From: Apostichopus japonicus
Taxonomy: Eukaryota > Echinodermata > Holothuroidea > Aspidochirotida > Stichopodidae
Assembly: GCF_037975245.1 (NCBI RefSeq)
Contig: NC_092570.1
Coordinates: forward strand, 10,007,501 to 10,071,500
DNA length: 64,000 bases
Direction of reading: 5' to 3'
A program made the translations under genes and the position numbers. The notes beneath the pieces are model-generated. The model was not told where the DNA came from. It searched no databases and saw nothing but the letters and a program-made list of their open reading frames with translations. Of this stretch, positions 21,801 through 32,283 are shown one piece after another (the first letter of the stretch is position 1; each line of letters begins with the position of its first letter).

Positions 21801-24800
21801 ATGATGGTGAAGTGCAAAACACCCTCCATGTAGCATCTTCGTTTCATTTTACACAACTTGCAATTTTTTTCCCACCCGCATTTATTTATTATGGTCAAAA
21901 TATGTTCTAATTAATTATGTTTTGCCTATCTTTATATCAGCTAATCATAATGCTTGTACGAGACGGATCTCAAAGTGTGAGCTTCGATGTAAAGGGGCGA
22001 AACTGGCTGGAAGAATCAAGATAGGTCACCAGAACATTACTTAACTAGGTAGAGATGTTTAGAGCATTATTTTTCAATCGCCCCGATATTTTAACGATTT
22101 TTCATATTACACGACAAGGAAAATAATTATTCTTACCGTAATTGGTAGGCTGACGACCATAGGATGGAGGTGCTCTTGTGCTTCTTTCGGCCACAGCAGA
22201 ATCTGTTGTGAGATAAATCAGTGATATTGGTGTGGAATAAATCTACTATTTCAAAGTTTTTTTATTTTTATTTAAACTTTATTTTAAGAGGGTAGCTATT
22301 TTAGCAATAGCTTATCTTCCACGAGGCCCTCTAATAAGACATGTAATAATATAAAGTGTATGAAAAAAAAAGTCATAAATACAAAATATAAAAAAATTAA
22401 TTAATAAAAAATAAAAAAATAAAATATATAAATAAATAAAAGAGGGTTTGACTGTAAACTGGGGACAGCACAGTGTTACTTTACTGTAGTTGTTTGTTCG
22501 GAGGCCAAACGGTACAGCAGAGGGTTTCTTCACTAACTTTTACAAATCTCACAAAACCGATCTCTGAAGGAAATGTAAGCCAATGTTATTGTTTTTTTCT
22601 TCTTCAAAACAGCAAAAGGAAAACTGTCATCTTATTAGAAATTTGAAATCAAGCTGTGACTCTTAAACTTTCACTAATGGAGAAGTGACACAAAATGTCA
22701 TACAAATGACCAACTTTAAATGATCTCTAATGACCTATTCCTATCACAACTTAAATAGGTCCATTCAAATTCTTGCCATGGAGAAACCTATCCGCTTTGA
22801 CACAAACAAAAATCTTTCAAATGTTCCAATTTTATGTCCTGAAAGAAATTTGGAAATCTATTGAAAACCTTGCATGAACATTCTGTAACCTTACAATAAA
22901 TTCAACAGTCTTCCCAAAGTGTGACCAACAAGCTATGAGAGGATTAACTTAAGTTAACAAATGGAACTCACTTTTCTTTTTTGACAACGTGGGTGCATAT
23001 CAGGTCAATTGGATGCAGCCTTTGTGCACATTTTCAGATATAGCAGGGGTGGGCAACCTTTTTTGAATGAATGGGCCAGATATAAGAGGTGTAAAATTGA
23101 CTGGGCCGCACCTTACCAACGACCTGCTGTTGATTTCAAACCTTGATTCTGAGGACTTTATAGGTGTGTGTACTTAATCTGTATTCAAGCAGCTAGCTTG
23201 TTTTTGTGTTGATGTAAAATAGATTGATTTTTTTCTTTTTCTTGAGATATCTCACAGGCCGCAAAAAATCACTGGCGGGCCGCATGTGGCCCACGGGCTG
23301 TAGGTTGCCCACCTCTGAGATATAGTAACATAACCAGCATACAATGACACAACCAAACCTCTAAAAAGAGCAGCCTTTAAACAGAACAAGGTCTGCACTT
23401 CACAAAACTTTACACTTAACATATGTCTCCCAACGGATACTTTGAACGGAAGTATTTTAGATTTACTACATCATTCCTAGCATGTCACATAAACAGTTCC
23501 GATGAGCTGATTACTGCAGGCTTTTCTTCAAAGGCTGCGGAAATAAAGGGATTATTGTGTAAACAATGAGTGAAAGAAGAAGAAACTCCCAAGTCCTACT
23601 CTTCCCTCTTTTGGAGAGGAGAGAGTTTATCATCATCTAACCATATGACAAGGCTGGTCTGCGGCTCAGGGATGTATTTCGCTCTACTGGTGGTACATCA
23701 TACTCATCCAAGACACCTGTAGAGAGGATGGAACAAGTAATTCAGTCCTTTGTGATGATTTCCAACTCTTTCAAAAAAAAGCCAGAGATGATGAAAAAGG
23801 AAAGAGACCTTCCACTGAGGGAATCAAAGCTAAAAGGGAGGAAAGGGGTGCATTGTCATATTTATTTGTACATCATCAATTTCATGCAAAGATGAGGATA
23901 ATCACTTCCAAGTTACAAACAGGGTTGAAATGTGACCTCACACAATATTACAATACACATAGATCTCAAATTACTTTGATGCAACATATTCCAGCCTATA
24001 CATGATTTCAGGAGAAAATGTCTTACCATTCTTCACTGACTTATTTTCAAGAACCAACTGCATGTATTCTTGACAAGCCACTTAAAACTTTTGAGCAATT
24101 AATGACACTATTCTATCTATTCCCATCTTGATTTGCACCAAATGTTGTCAACTTTTGACCGCCAAAAAACAACCTTGAGATAATACTAACCAAATCGTGA
24201 GGGCCTTTCATAAACGGAAGTGGGACGTCTGGCTTCGAGATCCAAATCTGCACAGGAATAAAAATTAACACAGAACGTAAATAATAATATGGAAGTAGAA
24301 AGGGAAGGGGGGGCCTTGCTCTGTTTGATCAAGGTAACCAATGATTGCTTTTAGTGGTTTCACAAGCTAAAAGAACTTTTATTTTCAAGTACACACTCAC
24401 TAATAAAGACATTAAAAGTCCTTTATCCATATGGCATCCTGTAAGTTCTGACAGAATCAAAGCTCTCAGTGATAACTGAAAAAGATTTTCTATTCTACGT
24501 AGGATCAAATATTAGGCACATGTACAGCCTAAACAACAGAAGCAACATTGTTTTCGACATGCCAAGCCAAAACTTTAAGCTGCTGATTTCAAACATGCTT
24601 GAAAAGCGGTTACATTACTATGATCGTTGCATGAATGCCACAAGAGATGCTTGAATCAAACAAAAGCAATGAGCGTAAAAACGTAACAATCTTTCACAGC
24701 AGGTATACCACCTAGCCTACTTTACATGCAGGAAACAGGTGTTTAGTTGTTCAGTGTCACTCCCATAACGACCAGCTGACAGCAAATTTCTGGATGATAG

Positions 24801-27800
24801 GGACAAACTGGAAAGACTTCTTCCAGAAAATTGAAACAGGTTGGAAATTAATATTTTGAAGCACAGCCAACTTCTTTACCTGACCGGTTTGAAGACGTCT
24901 CCATATAATGCTTTGGTTTAGATATTTCAGTTTAAAGAAATTTGTCCTTTATTCCACTGCATGTCAGTCAAACCATGATTTCAATATTTAGACAAAATTG
25001 CCAAATTTAACATTGTGAAGAAATAATTTGATTGTTGATGCTGTCGTCTGCTGTATGGCATTATCCTTGACTTAAGATGAACACCTACAGAATCATCTAA
25101 ATATATATCGGATTGAAGTTTAGTACTTTGCTGGGTTGATGATACAATAAAGATTGTACCATTCAAGGGGAATGTGTACACCATAAGCCAAATATACAAT
25201 TCATGCAAGTAACTATGAAGATTGAACTATGCAGATTCTTGTCTAACCTCAATTAAGATACTGCAGCTTTTAACTAATTACAACAACACTATTACATGTC
25301 TGATTGCTTGTTTGGAAGGGAACCAATAAACAGGTAAAGAATCTTCTATGAATAAAGGACCTATTAGGACTTCATCACATTGAAGTTATGAAAGACAGGA
25401 GACAAAAATAACCACAACTACTGTGCTAAAGGTCTCTATTATCTGAGAATGCAGGTTAACATGCTTTATAAGGATATATCTTCAAGAGAAAGCAAAAATA
25501 GGCTTACCATCCTCCCTGCCATACCCAAGTGCCCTGGAACCTCTAGGACCAGGTGCTGAAAGTAGTAAATATTATAGACAGATTGCAGGAAATATGAACA
25601 ACTGTAGTAAGTCGATTGATATTCGTGACGTGATTTCAGAAAGGATGAAAGAGGATAACCAAAAATTGCAATATGTTCGTGAATGAGGGTGAAGGAAGCA
25701 AATTAAAAAATACTTATGACACTTGAAGCACACATGCTGTACATTTTCATTGTTGTTAATTTTGTTGAAAATATTCAGTGTGAGACGAGCCTACAGAGCA
25801 GACAGTATAAGCTTGATTCTAAATGCAGCAATGTGTGTTTGGTCATCAAACCAATGTGCATTTTACCCAAAAGAATATTGTAATTAATCAAACATTGAGT
25901 ATTTAATCATAAGAAGATTGAGGAATAAGTGACCGATGAAGTAAGTTCGATTCTCAATCTTTTGCTGGTCAGACGTTTTTAAAAGGTTAATATTAACCAC
26001 AGAGTTTAACACTAACACACTGAATGTAAACCAGCTATTCGAAGTAATAGTATATGTATGGGGTTTTAATACAGAGTTTAACATGATACACACTAACATA
26101 CTGCATGTTAACCAGCTATTAGATGTAGTTGTATATGTATGGTGTCTTAATACAGAGTTTAACATGATACACACTGAATGTAAACTGCTATTAGATGTAA
26201 CAGTATATGTATGGTGTTTTAGTACAGAGTTTAATATGATACACACTCACACACTACATATTAACCAGCTATTAGATGTAATAGTATATGTATGATACAC
26301 AGTAATGCACTGAATGTAAACCAGCTATTAGATGTAAAAGTATTTTCTTTTCAAATCCCAGCTTGTTGAGAGACCCACTTCATATCCAATCTTCACTTCA
26401 AGTGCATGCAGATGAAAATATGTTATGTGGGTGTAATCGGTATTTGACAAATGCATTTTCTGCTGATGAGTGTTGAAGAAAGAATTGAATGAAGCAGTAA
26501 GAGCTGTTATGTCTCTTTTGTTATCACTCATTTTTCATAATGGTTTTACACACACGTGTAATATTCTAAAGTTAAATCAAGTTAACTATATAGTAATGTC
26601 CCTAACTGCGGCTGTAGTAAACTGTTGAAAGAACAAACACCCCCCCCCCCTTCCCCGCCAGAGAATGATACTCCTGGCTTTGTTCATAAACTCTTATTGT
26701 CCTTTCTCACGTGTGTTAATTTCTTTTCCTCAGATTGAAGTATTTTTCCATTGATGATTAAAATGTTCCATATCTCCCTGTCCACCCAGGTTCTCCCTTA
26801 AAACCTTCCCTTCGTTAATATTTCCTACCTCATGTGCGCTTCAAATATTTGATTTTCTCCCTGATTTCTCGATTACATCTAGATTTACTTGTTAAATGTT
26901 TTACTGTTCGCTGTCGTCGAAGTGTACTTTCACATACCCGGCCCTGTGCGGTCTATCTATGCACCGACACAACTGAGATTTGAGATAAAAGGATCAAAAG
27001 ACGACATTTGATTACCTTTCACTCTAGCAGGTCGTGTATACATGCTGTCCTCTTCAAGACCATAATCTGTCTCTGGAGGCGTGCTCAACAGAGGGCCTGT
27101 AAGAAGAAACCAGAAACCCAAACAGTGACATGACCCACTGCTTGCCACGTGCCCACAAAGTTGCCCAGTAACCCACAATTCCTTTGGCTGTTGTAAAATT
27201 TCAGTATGTGAATTGAATCGGTTGTATCTTTGTAGATACCATAAATTATCGGATCCATTTCCCAATAAACATTGCAATAAGGTGTTAATAACAGACCTAC
27301 TGTCCTTTGGTAGTTCTAAAGGAACAGACCTCTCTCTAGTAAAAAGACCAATAGAATCATTGGTACTCTTCTCATCATAGCTTGTATCTCTGCCACACAC
27401 AACTAACTTTGTGATGTTGGCAATGAGAAAAGTCAGTGCTAGAGTAGGCAAACAATCTTCTCTAAAGTAGTCCCATTGCTGATGAGATTAAAAGCAAAAG
27501 TGACACACCCAGCTGACAAATTAGGCCTCAATGGGCCAATAACTACAGTATAAAGTGAAGCAGCAATTGAAAAAAGCTTAAAGCTGTTGAGAATCTTTGT
27601 CATTTATATATACATTTGCCTAGTTACTACTGTAGACAATCTGCAAGGTTAGCATTATTGTGATACCTTGTTTGACTTACAGTATGTCAGGTTGTTTTGT
27701 GTGTTTGGTAGAGTTATTGTTACACTATGTTCTTTTCTTACTGCTCTCTATGTGCAGCCAGTGTTTCACTGTGGTTCAAGTGTCATTAGCATTGTTTCAT

Positions 27801-30800
27801 TGTTTTACCATTCTACAAGTAGATCACTTTAAACAAAAGCTGCTTTAAACTATAACACATCTGCAAGGTTAGCATTGTTGTGATACCTTGTTTGACTTAC
27901 AGTGTGTCAGGTTGTTTTGTATGTTTGGTAGAGTTATTGTTACACATGTTCTTTTCTTACTGCTCTATATGTGCAGCCAGTGTTTCACTGTGGTTCAAGT
28001 GTCATTAGCATTGTTTCATTGTTTTACCATTCTACAAGTAGATCACTTTAAACAAAAGCTGCTTTAAACTATAACACATCTGCAAGGTTAGCATTGTTGT
28101 GATACCTTGTTTGACTTACAGTATGTCAGGTTGTTTTGTGTGTTTGGTAGAGTTATTGTTACAGTATGTTCTTTTCTTACTGCTCTCTATGTGCAGCCAG
28201 TGTTTCACTGTGGTTCAAGTGTCATTAGCATTGTTTCAATGTTTTACCATTCTACAAGTAGATCACTTTAAACAAAAGCTGCTTTAAACTATAACACATC
28301 TGCAAGGTTAGCATTGTTGTGATACCTTCTTTGACTTACAGTATGTCAGGTTGTTTTGTGTATGTTTGGTAGAGTTATTGTTACACTATGTTCTTTTCTT
28401 ACTGCTCTCTATGTGCAGCCAGTGTTTCACTGTGGTTCAAGTGTCATTAGCATTGTTTCAATGTTTTACCATTCTACAAGTAGATCACTTTAAACAAAAG
28501 CTGCTTTAAACTATAACACATCTGCAAGGTTAGCATTGTTTTGATACCTTGTTTGACTTACAGTATGTCTGTTTGTTTTGTGTATGTTTGATAGAGTTAT
28601 TGTTACACATGTTCTTTTCTTACTGCTCTATATGTGCAGCCAGTGTTTCACTGTGGTTCAAGTGTCATTAGCATTGTTTCAATGTTTTTTACCATTCTAT
28701 AAGTAGATCACTTTAAAACAAAAGCTGCATGCGTCTTTAAACTATAACACCAGACCTTTTCCTTTCCAACCAACTCAGAAATTAACGCACCTCTCTCACT
28801 ACCATACTCGTCATCCCCTCGTCCACCTCTGCCCAATAGACTGCTCCTTGACGCCCCTCTTGGAGCACCTCTGGACATGCCTCCTCGGCCTCGGAAAACT
28901 CCGCCGCGACCCCTGCCTCGATCCATAGGTGGACCACCACCACGGCCCCTGCCACCACCACCACCACCACCACGGCTGAGAGAAGAGGAAGAAGTTACAT
29001 CAAATGCTTTCATGATTAACGAAATGATTGCAATTTTCTTTCTGGGAACTGTCACGAATGAAACCAATTTTGGTTTGAAGTTTTAATCTTCTTCTGTGGT
29101 TCTAGCTTTCCATGGGCAGTATATCAAAACATTCTCTATGCACTGTGGCAACAGGAAAACTAACTCACTTGGGTATGGGTCATTCCGTGTCAAATCACGG
29201 ATGGCTGTTGCTGCACCCTATCCAAAAATTCCAAAATATTTTGTATGATTGGAACACCATGAAATAAACATATTCTGAAAATTTCACTTGCATTGCTTCA
29301 CAATTGGCCAATTTATCACACTTTGAAATTCCGCAATTTGTCTCCACCGTGGCATTTTCTTGACTTTTGAGGTCTCAGTGAGGCTGTAGAGATGAGCAAC
29401 GTGGAGTTAAAGGCTCTAGTCTTATCTGTAAGATAATTTTCTATCTGTGTAACAGAACAACAGTACTTTCCATTCGCCTGCCTATATTAGAGCCATTTTT
29501 ATCTGGACCTAGATGCCTCTTCACAAACACGTAGCAGTACTAATTCATGTTAATGAATGCTCACACTGAAAGCCTCACCTTGAAAATCCACCCCAGGATG
29601 TTCCCCGACTGGGTCCACCCCCTCTGCTTCCACCACGTTCACCTCTTTGTCCATCGGCGTGGACTGATTTCATTGCATGTGCAACCTTAATGACCTTGCC
29701 GTCAATTTCCTGAAGATAGAAAAAGAAACGAAAAAAGTGTGATACCAAATGGAACACCCAGTTTTAACACAAACAAATCAATCTTAATTCATGGAAAATG
29801 CTGCCTTTTAAAGATATATGTGATGCCACAACTACAGCAAACCATGTTCAATGAGCTTATATACTGCTGCTGTGGTTAAAGAAATTCTCTCGACGGTTTC
29901 AGGCTTTAATACTTTTGGAACCAACTTAGCAAAGCAAAGATCCGAAGAAGGCAAATTTCTGCAAACTCAGAGCACATTCGAAGCAGCTAGGACACCCCTC
30001 CCCGATTTGGAACCAAATGTTTGTTAATGAGAGAGGACAAACTGAACGATTCCAGTCAGTGTTGAACAGTTCAAACTTCTATTAATCACAACATCAGGCA
30101 AATCAGAAAATATTAATTTTCTTTTACTTCATTAACTGAACTAAAAGTTTTCTAATTGAGCTTGTGAACTACATTGTTGTGAGATTTCAAAATTGATGTC
30201 CAAAAATTTACCAAATGCAAATCAACATGCTGCTTTAGGACTTAAAACACATTAAAAGGATTTTCTGGTGGCTCAAGTTGACTGCCTAACAAAATAAATC
30301 ACATATTCAGAGCCTGTTGTTTAGGGCAATTCAGCACAATTTTGTTTTATTTTGCAATATTTGAATCAATTATATAGCATAGGAAAATAGCATCTATTCA
30401 GAATAAGTAGTATTTTGATGAAATTCTGACTACAAAGATCATTGACAGCTAAAGACATATTCCCAATGTTTAAGGTGTCAAGGGTTAATCATTAAGATCA
30501 AAATTTGTTTATCTCTATCACATAGATTAATGATGATGGTTAGATTTGTCTCCTGGCGGTGGATGGTGGGGAGAGGAGGGGGATGATGACGGCTATCTCT
30601 ATCACATAGACCAATGATGATAGGATGATGGTTGGGTCTGTGTGTCCTATATCAGGGATGTAAGTGCAGCCCAAAAAAAAATACGGAAAATACGGAAAAC
30701 TATTCGGAGACCCCGGGTGAATGCCGTCCTAACACATCCTACTCCTAGCTCTGACTACTTACACACTATCGTTATGTTAGGCTAGCTCAAAAGTATTAGC

Positions 30801-32283
30801 GCTTACACATCCTACTCCTAGTTCTGACTACTTACACACTATCGTTATGTTAGGCTAGCTCAAAGTTACGAATACGTCGCAGCGAACTCCGTAATAAAAA
30901 ACAGTCTCACATTCGAATGCGATCACGAATATCAACTATCATATGCGTATCCCGTAGATTTCCGCCGCTCACAAATATCACAAGCGTTAATTCCGAAACT
31001 TATGTCGAGCACCAGCAGTTAAGAAGATGTGAATTAGGCAAGGTTTTTCAACGACAGAAATGAGCTATGGCGATTTGAAGTTCGCACGTACGCAACGATG
31101 TTCACATGGCACAATGTTGTACATTGCAATGCGATGTGTAACAGGAAATGGTATTTTGGTTGACCGATGAGTGAAAATTGAAGTTAGCTTGCTAAAACGG
31201 GCCAAGCATTTTTGTCGCGTTGTGTCTTTGGTATTCTTACAATTTTGTGGAAACTTTAATGGAATTTAAAAAAAAAACGGATTTCCGTAAAAATACGGAA
31301 GACTTACATCCCTGCTATATATATCTCCAACTGTAAGCTGGTCCAATGGAAAATCAAAGTAAAATGATTTTTTTCACTTACCGTTCTATCCATGCCTTTG
31401 ACAGCATCATCAGCATCATCTGGGCTCTCAAATGTTATAAAGCCAAACCCACGAGAAGAGTTGCTAATTTTATCCTTAATGATGGTCACTACAATGCAAA
31501 AGGAAATTTTGTTTAGCAAATAAATTTTGTCAAACTTTTGGTAAAACTGCCAAAAAAATTGCAAGCCCTGAATTTGTAAGGAAACCATAACCGAATTATC
31601 ATTAAATAATGTAAAAACATTCAATGGGCAATGGCATATTCATGTGGCTGCAGTATACATAGCACATACCCAAACCTGCCAATGAACCACAGCTAACCAT
31701 TACTTTGAACATGTATGATAAATGCTTCAAATCAGCAGGCTATTTGTCAGACTTTGGACATTAGCATGCAAATACTATGGAACGACAAACACCAGTCTAA
31801 ATAGCAGACAGTTGCTCTTCACACAGCTTATGATTATTGCATAGAAGTCACACAAATAAAGGAGCATTTTCTACTTATTTATCTTTAAACGATGAGAGTG
31901 AAGAAGAAAAAGTCAACAATCTGACAATATCAAGCGCACTATTTAATCATTTATCTACTACTGATGAGTCATTGACACTAACCATAAGGAGACCTTCAGA
32001 TGATGCATCACCAACACTTTCATTTTATAAATTATTTCAATAAAATGCATTATTATTGATTATACATATATGTAAGTTTCAAACAGAGAGTATTGTTTCT
32101 CCAAACACTAGTACTGAAACTATGCTGCATAATTAGTTGACATCATCTGGTACTTTGCTCACCATCTAATATTTTTCCATATTTTAGAAAGTGGCCTTTC
32201 AGCTTTGCTTCCTCAATCTCATAGGGTAGTCCTCCCAAATAAAGCTTGCCAGGTTTGTCTTTTTCTGCTGAAGGAGGTGCCAT
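12689..32283 (-). CDS. RBMX/hnRNP G-like RNA-binding protein gene (16 coding exons)
   Basis: Joining 16 exons by splice sites and phase gives one uninterrupted 581-residue frame. Residues 11-88 form an RRM with RNP2 LYLGGL (14-19) and RNP1 RGFGFITF (53-60). Residues about 97-180 are RGG/Gly-rich. The rest is Arg/Tyr/Ser/Pro-rich with repeated [PE]ER..R.P..SYG and REYP.ER motifs. The RRM plus RGG plus low-complexity order is that of RBMX/hnRNP G, nuclear RNA-binding splicing regulators; CIRBP/RBM3 are related but much shorter. At 581 residues it is longer than vertebrate RBMX (about 390), because many short phase-1 exons extend the tail. All introns are GT-AG except the GC-AG intron after exon 14. 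The exon at 21626-21679 has a weak acceptor; skipping it keeps the frame. Confidence 0.85.
14162..14300. repeat. Tandem duplication in intron 15
   Basis: TATAATGGATTCTTAA, then GCTTGTCACAATATTCCACT occurs twice about 68 bases apart (14162 and 14230), with small indels. No coding signal. Confidence 0.7.
14594..14802 (-). CDS. RBMX-like exon 15 (209 bases)
   Basis: Acceptor TTTGTTTGACAG, phase 2 in; donor TTACG/GTAAGTT, phase 1 out. It encodes EVPSALSHEREPYGSSRV, STSARETTARPAYPSARG, REYERPLSREYPAERN and RERETRDPY. The SREYPAER unit matches SREYPTER of exon 14. Confidence 0.86.
15005..15420. repeat. Irregular ~55-60 bp tandem repeat in intron 14
   Basis: The words CACACTTCCTACACAAGTCA and AATAAATA(A/T)ACAGTA recur about seven times with variable spacing. 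The array lies inside the GC-AG intron of the RBMX-like gene. Confidence 0.7.
16091..16265 (-). CDS. RBMX-like exon 14, GC donor
   Basis: Acceptor CTTCTTGGTAG, phase 1. It encodes GRSREPALSDYPASRAASRE, YPTERATRADL, DPFSRDPYAPVAREP and AREYGERAR. No usable GT donor fits. AGCCAG/GCAAGT is a perfect GC-type donor and gives phase 2, exactly what exon 15 requires. The acceptor and first ~10 exon bases are shared with every unit of the adjoining 77-bp satellite. Confidence 0.82.
16266..18930. repeat. 77-bp satellite array carrying splice-acceptor copies
   Basis: About 35 head-to-tail copies of a 77-bp unit; toward the right end, units shorten to 75 bp by loss of GA. On the minus strand every unit contains CTTCTT(G/T)GTAG/GTCGG, the same acceptor and exon start as exon 14, which the array abuts directly. 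Two units with a shorter CATTACTAACC joint are 691 bases apart and so are their neighbours, a higher-order duplication of nine units. Long frames on either strand here are products of repetition, not genes. Confidence 0.95.
19165..19242 (-). CDS. RBMX-like exon 13 (78 bases)
   Basis: Acceptor TTGTTCTTCTTGAAG, donor CACCG/GTAAGTT; phase 1-1. It encodes DRPSSYPTERESAAVSRRSV, then LDDPYT. The YPTER unit recurs in exon 14. The 2.9-kb intron that follows is dominated by the 77-bp satellite. Confidence 0.86.
20414..20524 (-). CDS. RBMX-like exon 12 (111 bases)
   Basis: Acceptor TATTCTGAATTTAG, donor TATG/GTGAGG; phase 1-1. It encodes GSLPSERASRAPLSSYGREP, then SAYVREASGFGREASSY: the exon 9/11 pattern followed by two extra RE(P/A)S.(Y/F) units, as if it had grown by internal duplication. 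Confidence 0.86.
20881..20946 (-). CDS. RBMX-like exon 11 (66 bases)
   Basis: Acceptor TACACCCTCTACAG, donor TTATG/GTAAGAG; phase 1-1. It encodes DGLPAEREARLPTSYGQEPD then GY, closely parallel to exon 9. Confidence 0.86.
21626..21679 (-). CDS. RBMX-like exon 10 (54 bases, weak acceptor)
   Basis: Donor GTTG/GTAAGA is good. The only acceptor in the right phase is TCCTAGAG, a GAG acceptor two bases beyond a TAG that would lead to an early stop. It encodes GSLISARDFSGSPHDLDV. It may be alternatively spliced or a decaying exon. Phase is 1-1, so skipping it is harmless to the frame. Confidence 0.55.
22137..22202 (-). CDS. RBMX-like exon 9 (66 bases)
   Basis: Acceptor ATCTCACAACAG, donor TTACG/GTAAGAA; phase 1-1. 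It encodes DSAVAERSTRAPPSYGRQPT then NY. It has the same length as exon 11 (66 bases) and the same layout, AER..R.P.SYG..P..YG, suggesting that the two are duplicates. Confidence 0.84.
22320..22440. repeat. AT-rich low-complexity tract in intron 8
   Basis: A/T-only words (AAAAAT, TAAATAAATA) dominate. There is no gene signal. Confidence 0.6.
23044..23317. mobile_element. hAT (Charlie-like) MITE in intron 8
   Basis: The ends are CAGGGGTGGGCAACCT and, reverse complemented, CAGAGGTGGGCAACCT. They are flanked by identical AGATATAG at 23036-23043 and 23318-23325, an 8-bp target-site duplication. GGGCCGCA words inside both ends are typical of hAT non-autonomous elements of this kind. The length is 274 bases and non-coding. 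Confidence 0.92.
23642..23716 (-). CDS. RBMX-like exon 8 (75 bases)
   Basis: Acceptor CATCCTCTCTACAG, donor TATG/GTTAGA; phase 1-1. It encodes GVLDEYDVPPVERNTSLSRR then PALSY. The VER and LSY(G) positions align with exons 9, 11 and 12. Confidence 0.82.
24191..24247 (-). CDS. RBMX-like exon 7 (57 bases)
   Basis: Acceptor TATTCCTGTGCAG, donor ATTTG/GTTAGT; phase 1-1. It encodes DLDLEARRPTSVYERPSRF followed by the split Gly codon shared by all these exons. Confidence 0.82.
25508..25555 (-). CDS. RBMX-like exon 6 (48 bases)
   Basis: Acceptor TACTACTTTCAG, donor GGATG/GTAAGCC; phase 1-1. It encodes APGPRGSRALGYGRED, repeating the Arg/Gly/Tyr style of its neighbours. It is short enough that exon-finding by ORF length alone would miss it. 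Confidence 0.82.
26009..26335. repeat. ~60-80 bp tandem repeat in intron 5
   Basis: AACCAGCTATTAGATGTA, GTATATGTATGGTGT and ACAGAGTTTAACATGATACA recur in order four to five times. Unit length varies by internal deletion. Frames of 70 and 120 codons across it reflect the repeat. Confidence 0.75.
27016..27096 (-). CDS. RBMX-like exon 5
   Basis: A strong acceptor (TTTCTTCTTACAG) and donor GAAAG/GTAATC; 81 bases, phase 1-1. It encodes GPLLSTPPETDYG, LEEDSMYTRPARVK. This is the first of nine successive symmetric phase-1 exons. Confidence 0.8.
27297..27430 (-). other. Exon-like open segment in intron 4, phase mismatch
   Basis: The minus-strand reading GRDTSYDEKSTNDSIG, LFTRERSVPLELPKDSR resembles the tail exons in style. 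An acceptor-like TGTGTGGCAG and donors GAGAG/GTCTGT or AGTAG/GTCTGT exist, but they give phase 2 while both neighbours require phase 1. It may be a cryptic, alternative or dead exon. Confidence 0.3.
27641..28750. repeat. 219-222 bp tandem array, five copies, intron 4
   Basis: Units start with CTGCAAGGTTAGCATT at 27641, 27861, 28080, 28300 and 28522. Copies are nearly identical, with a few substitutions and small indels. The array ends about 40 bases from the exon-4 donor. The two near-identical 62-codon frames it contains (27660 and 28099) are repeat artefacts. Confidence 0.92.
28791..28975 (-). CDS. RBMX-like exon 4 (RGG domain)
   Basis: Acceptor CTTCTCTCAG, donor GAGAG/GTGCGT; phase 2 in, 1 out. 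It encodes residues 120-181 with a run of seven Gly, GRGRGGG, FRGRGGMSRG and GRGGRGDDEYGSERG. RGG boxes bind RNA and are commonly arginine-methylated. A CCA/GGT trinucleotide run (28953-28970) encodes the Gly run. A 219-bp tandem array starts within 50 bases of its donor. Confidence 0.88.
29579..29709 (-). CDS. RBMX-like exon 3 (end of RRM, start of RGG)
   Basis: Acceptor TTTTCTATCTTCAG, donor TCAAG/GTGAGG; phase 0 in, 2 out. It begins EIDGKVIKVAHAMKS, the fourth RRM strand typical of the RBMX/CIRBP group, then turns to RGERGGSRGGG, starting the RGG region. Confidence 0.9.
30525..30645. repeat. Short tandem duplication in intron 2
   Basis: ATCTCTATCACATAGA, followed by AATGATGAT, occurs at about 30511 and 30594. 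The segment between is GGA/GGTGG-rich. Minor. Confidence 0.5.
30653..31314. mobile_element. hAT-like MITE in intron 2
   Basis: The left end CAGGGATGTAAGT pairs with the right end ACTTACATCCCTG; a 13-bp perfect inverted repeat is visible at 30653 and 31302-31314 allowing for the edge. Further in, TACGGAAAA and its complement TTTCCGTA continue the inversion. Flanks TCCTATAT/CTATATAT match only partly. An internal 72-bp tandem duplication (CACATCCTACTCCTAG at about 30738 and 30808) is present. The length is 662 bases with no transposase. Confidence 0.8.
31382..31488 (-). CDS. RBMX-like exon 2 (RRM, RNP1)
   Basis: Acceptor GCATTGTAG, donor AACG/GTAAGTG; 107 bases, phase 1 in and 0 out. It encodes residues 41-76 with RNP1 RGFGFITF and the conserved FESPDDADDAV helix. 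In RRMs the two aromatic residues of RNP1 stack on RNA bases; both Phe are present. Confidence 0.92.

Noticed and set aside
27660-28287. Two near-identical 62-codon Cys/Leu-rich frames
   Set aside because: They are copies within the 219-bp tandem array and have no independent support.
28877-29086. Plus-strand Pro/Arg-rich frame
   Set aside because: Antisense shadow of RBMX-like exon 4; the minus strand has the splice sites and RGG coding.
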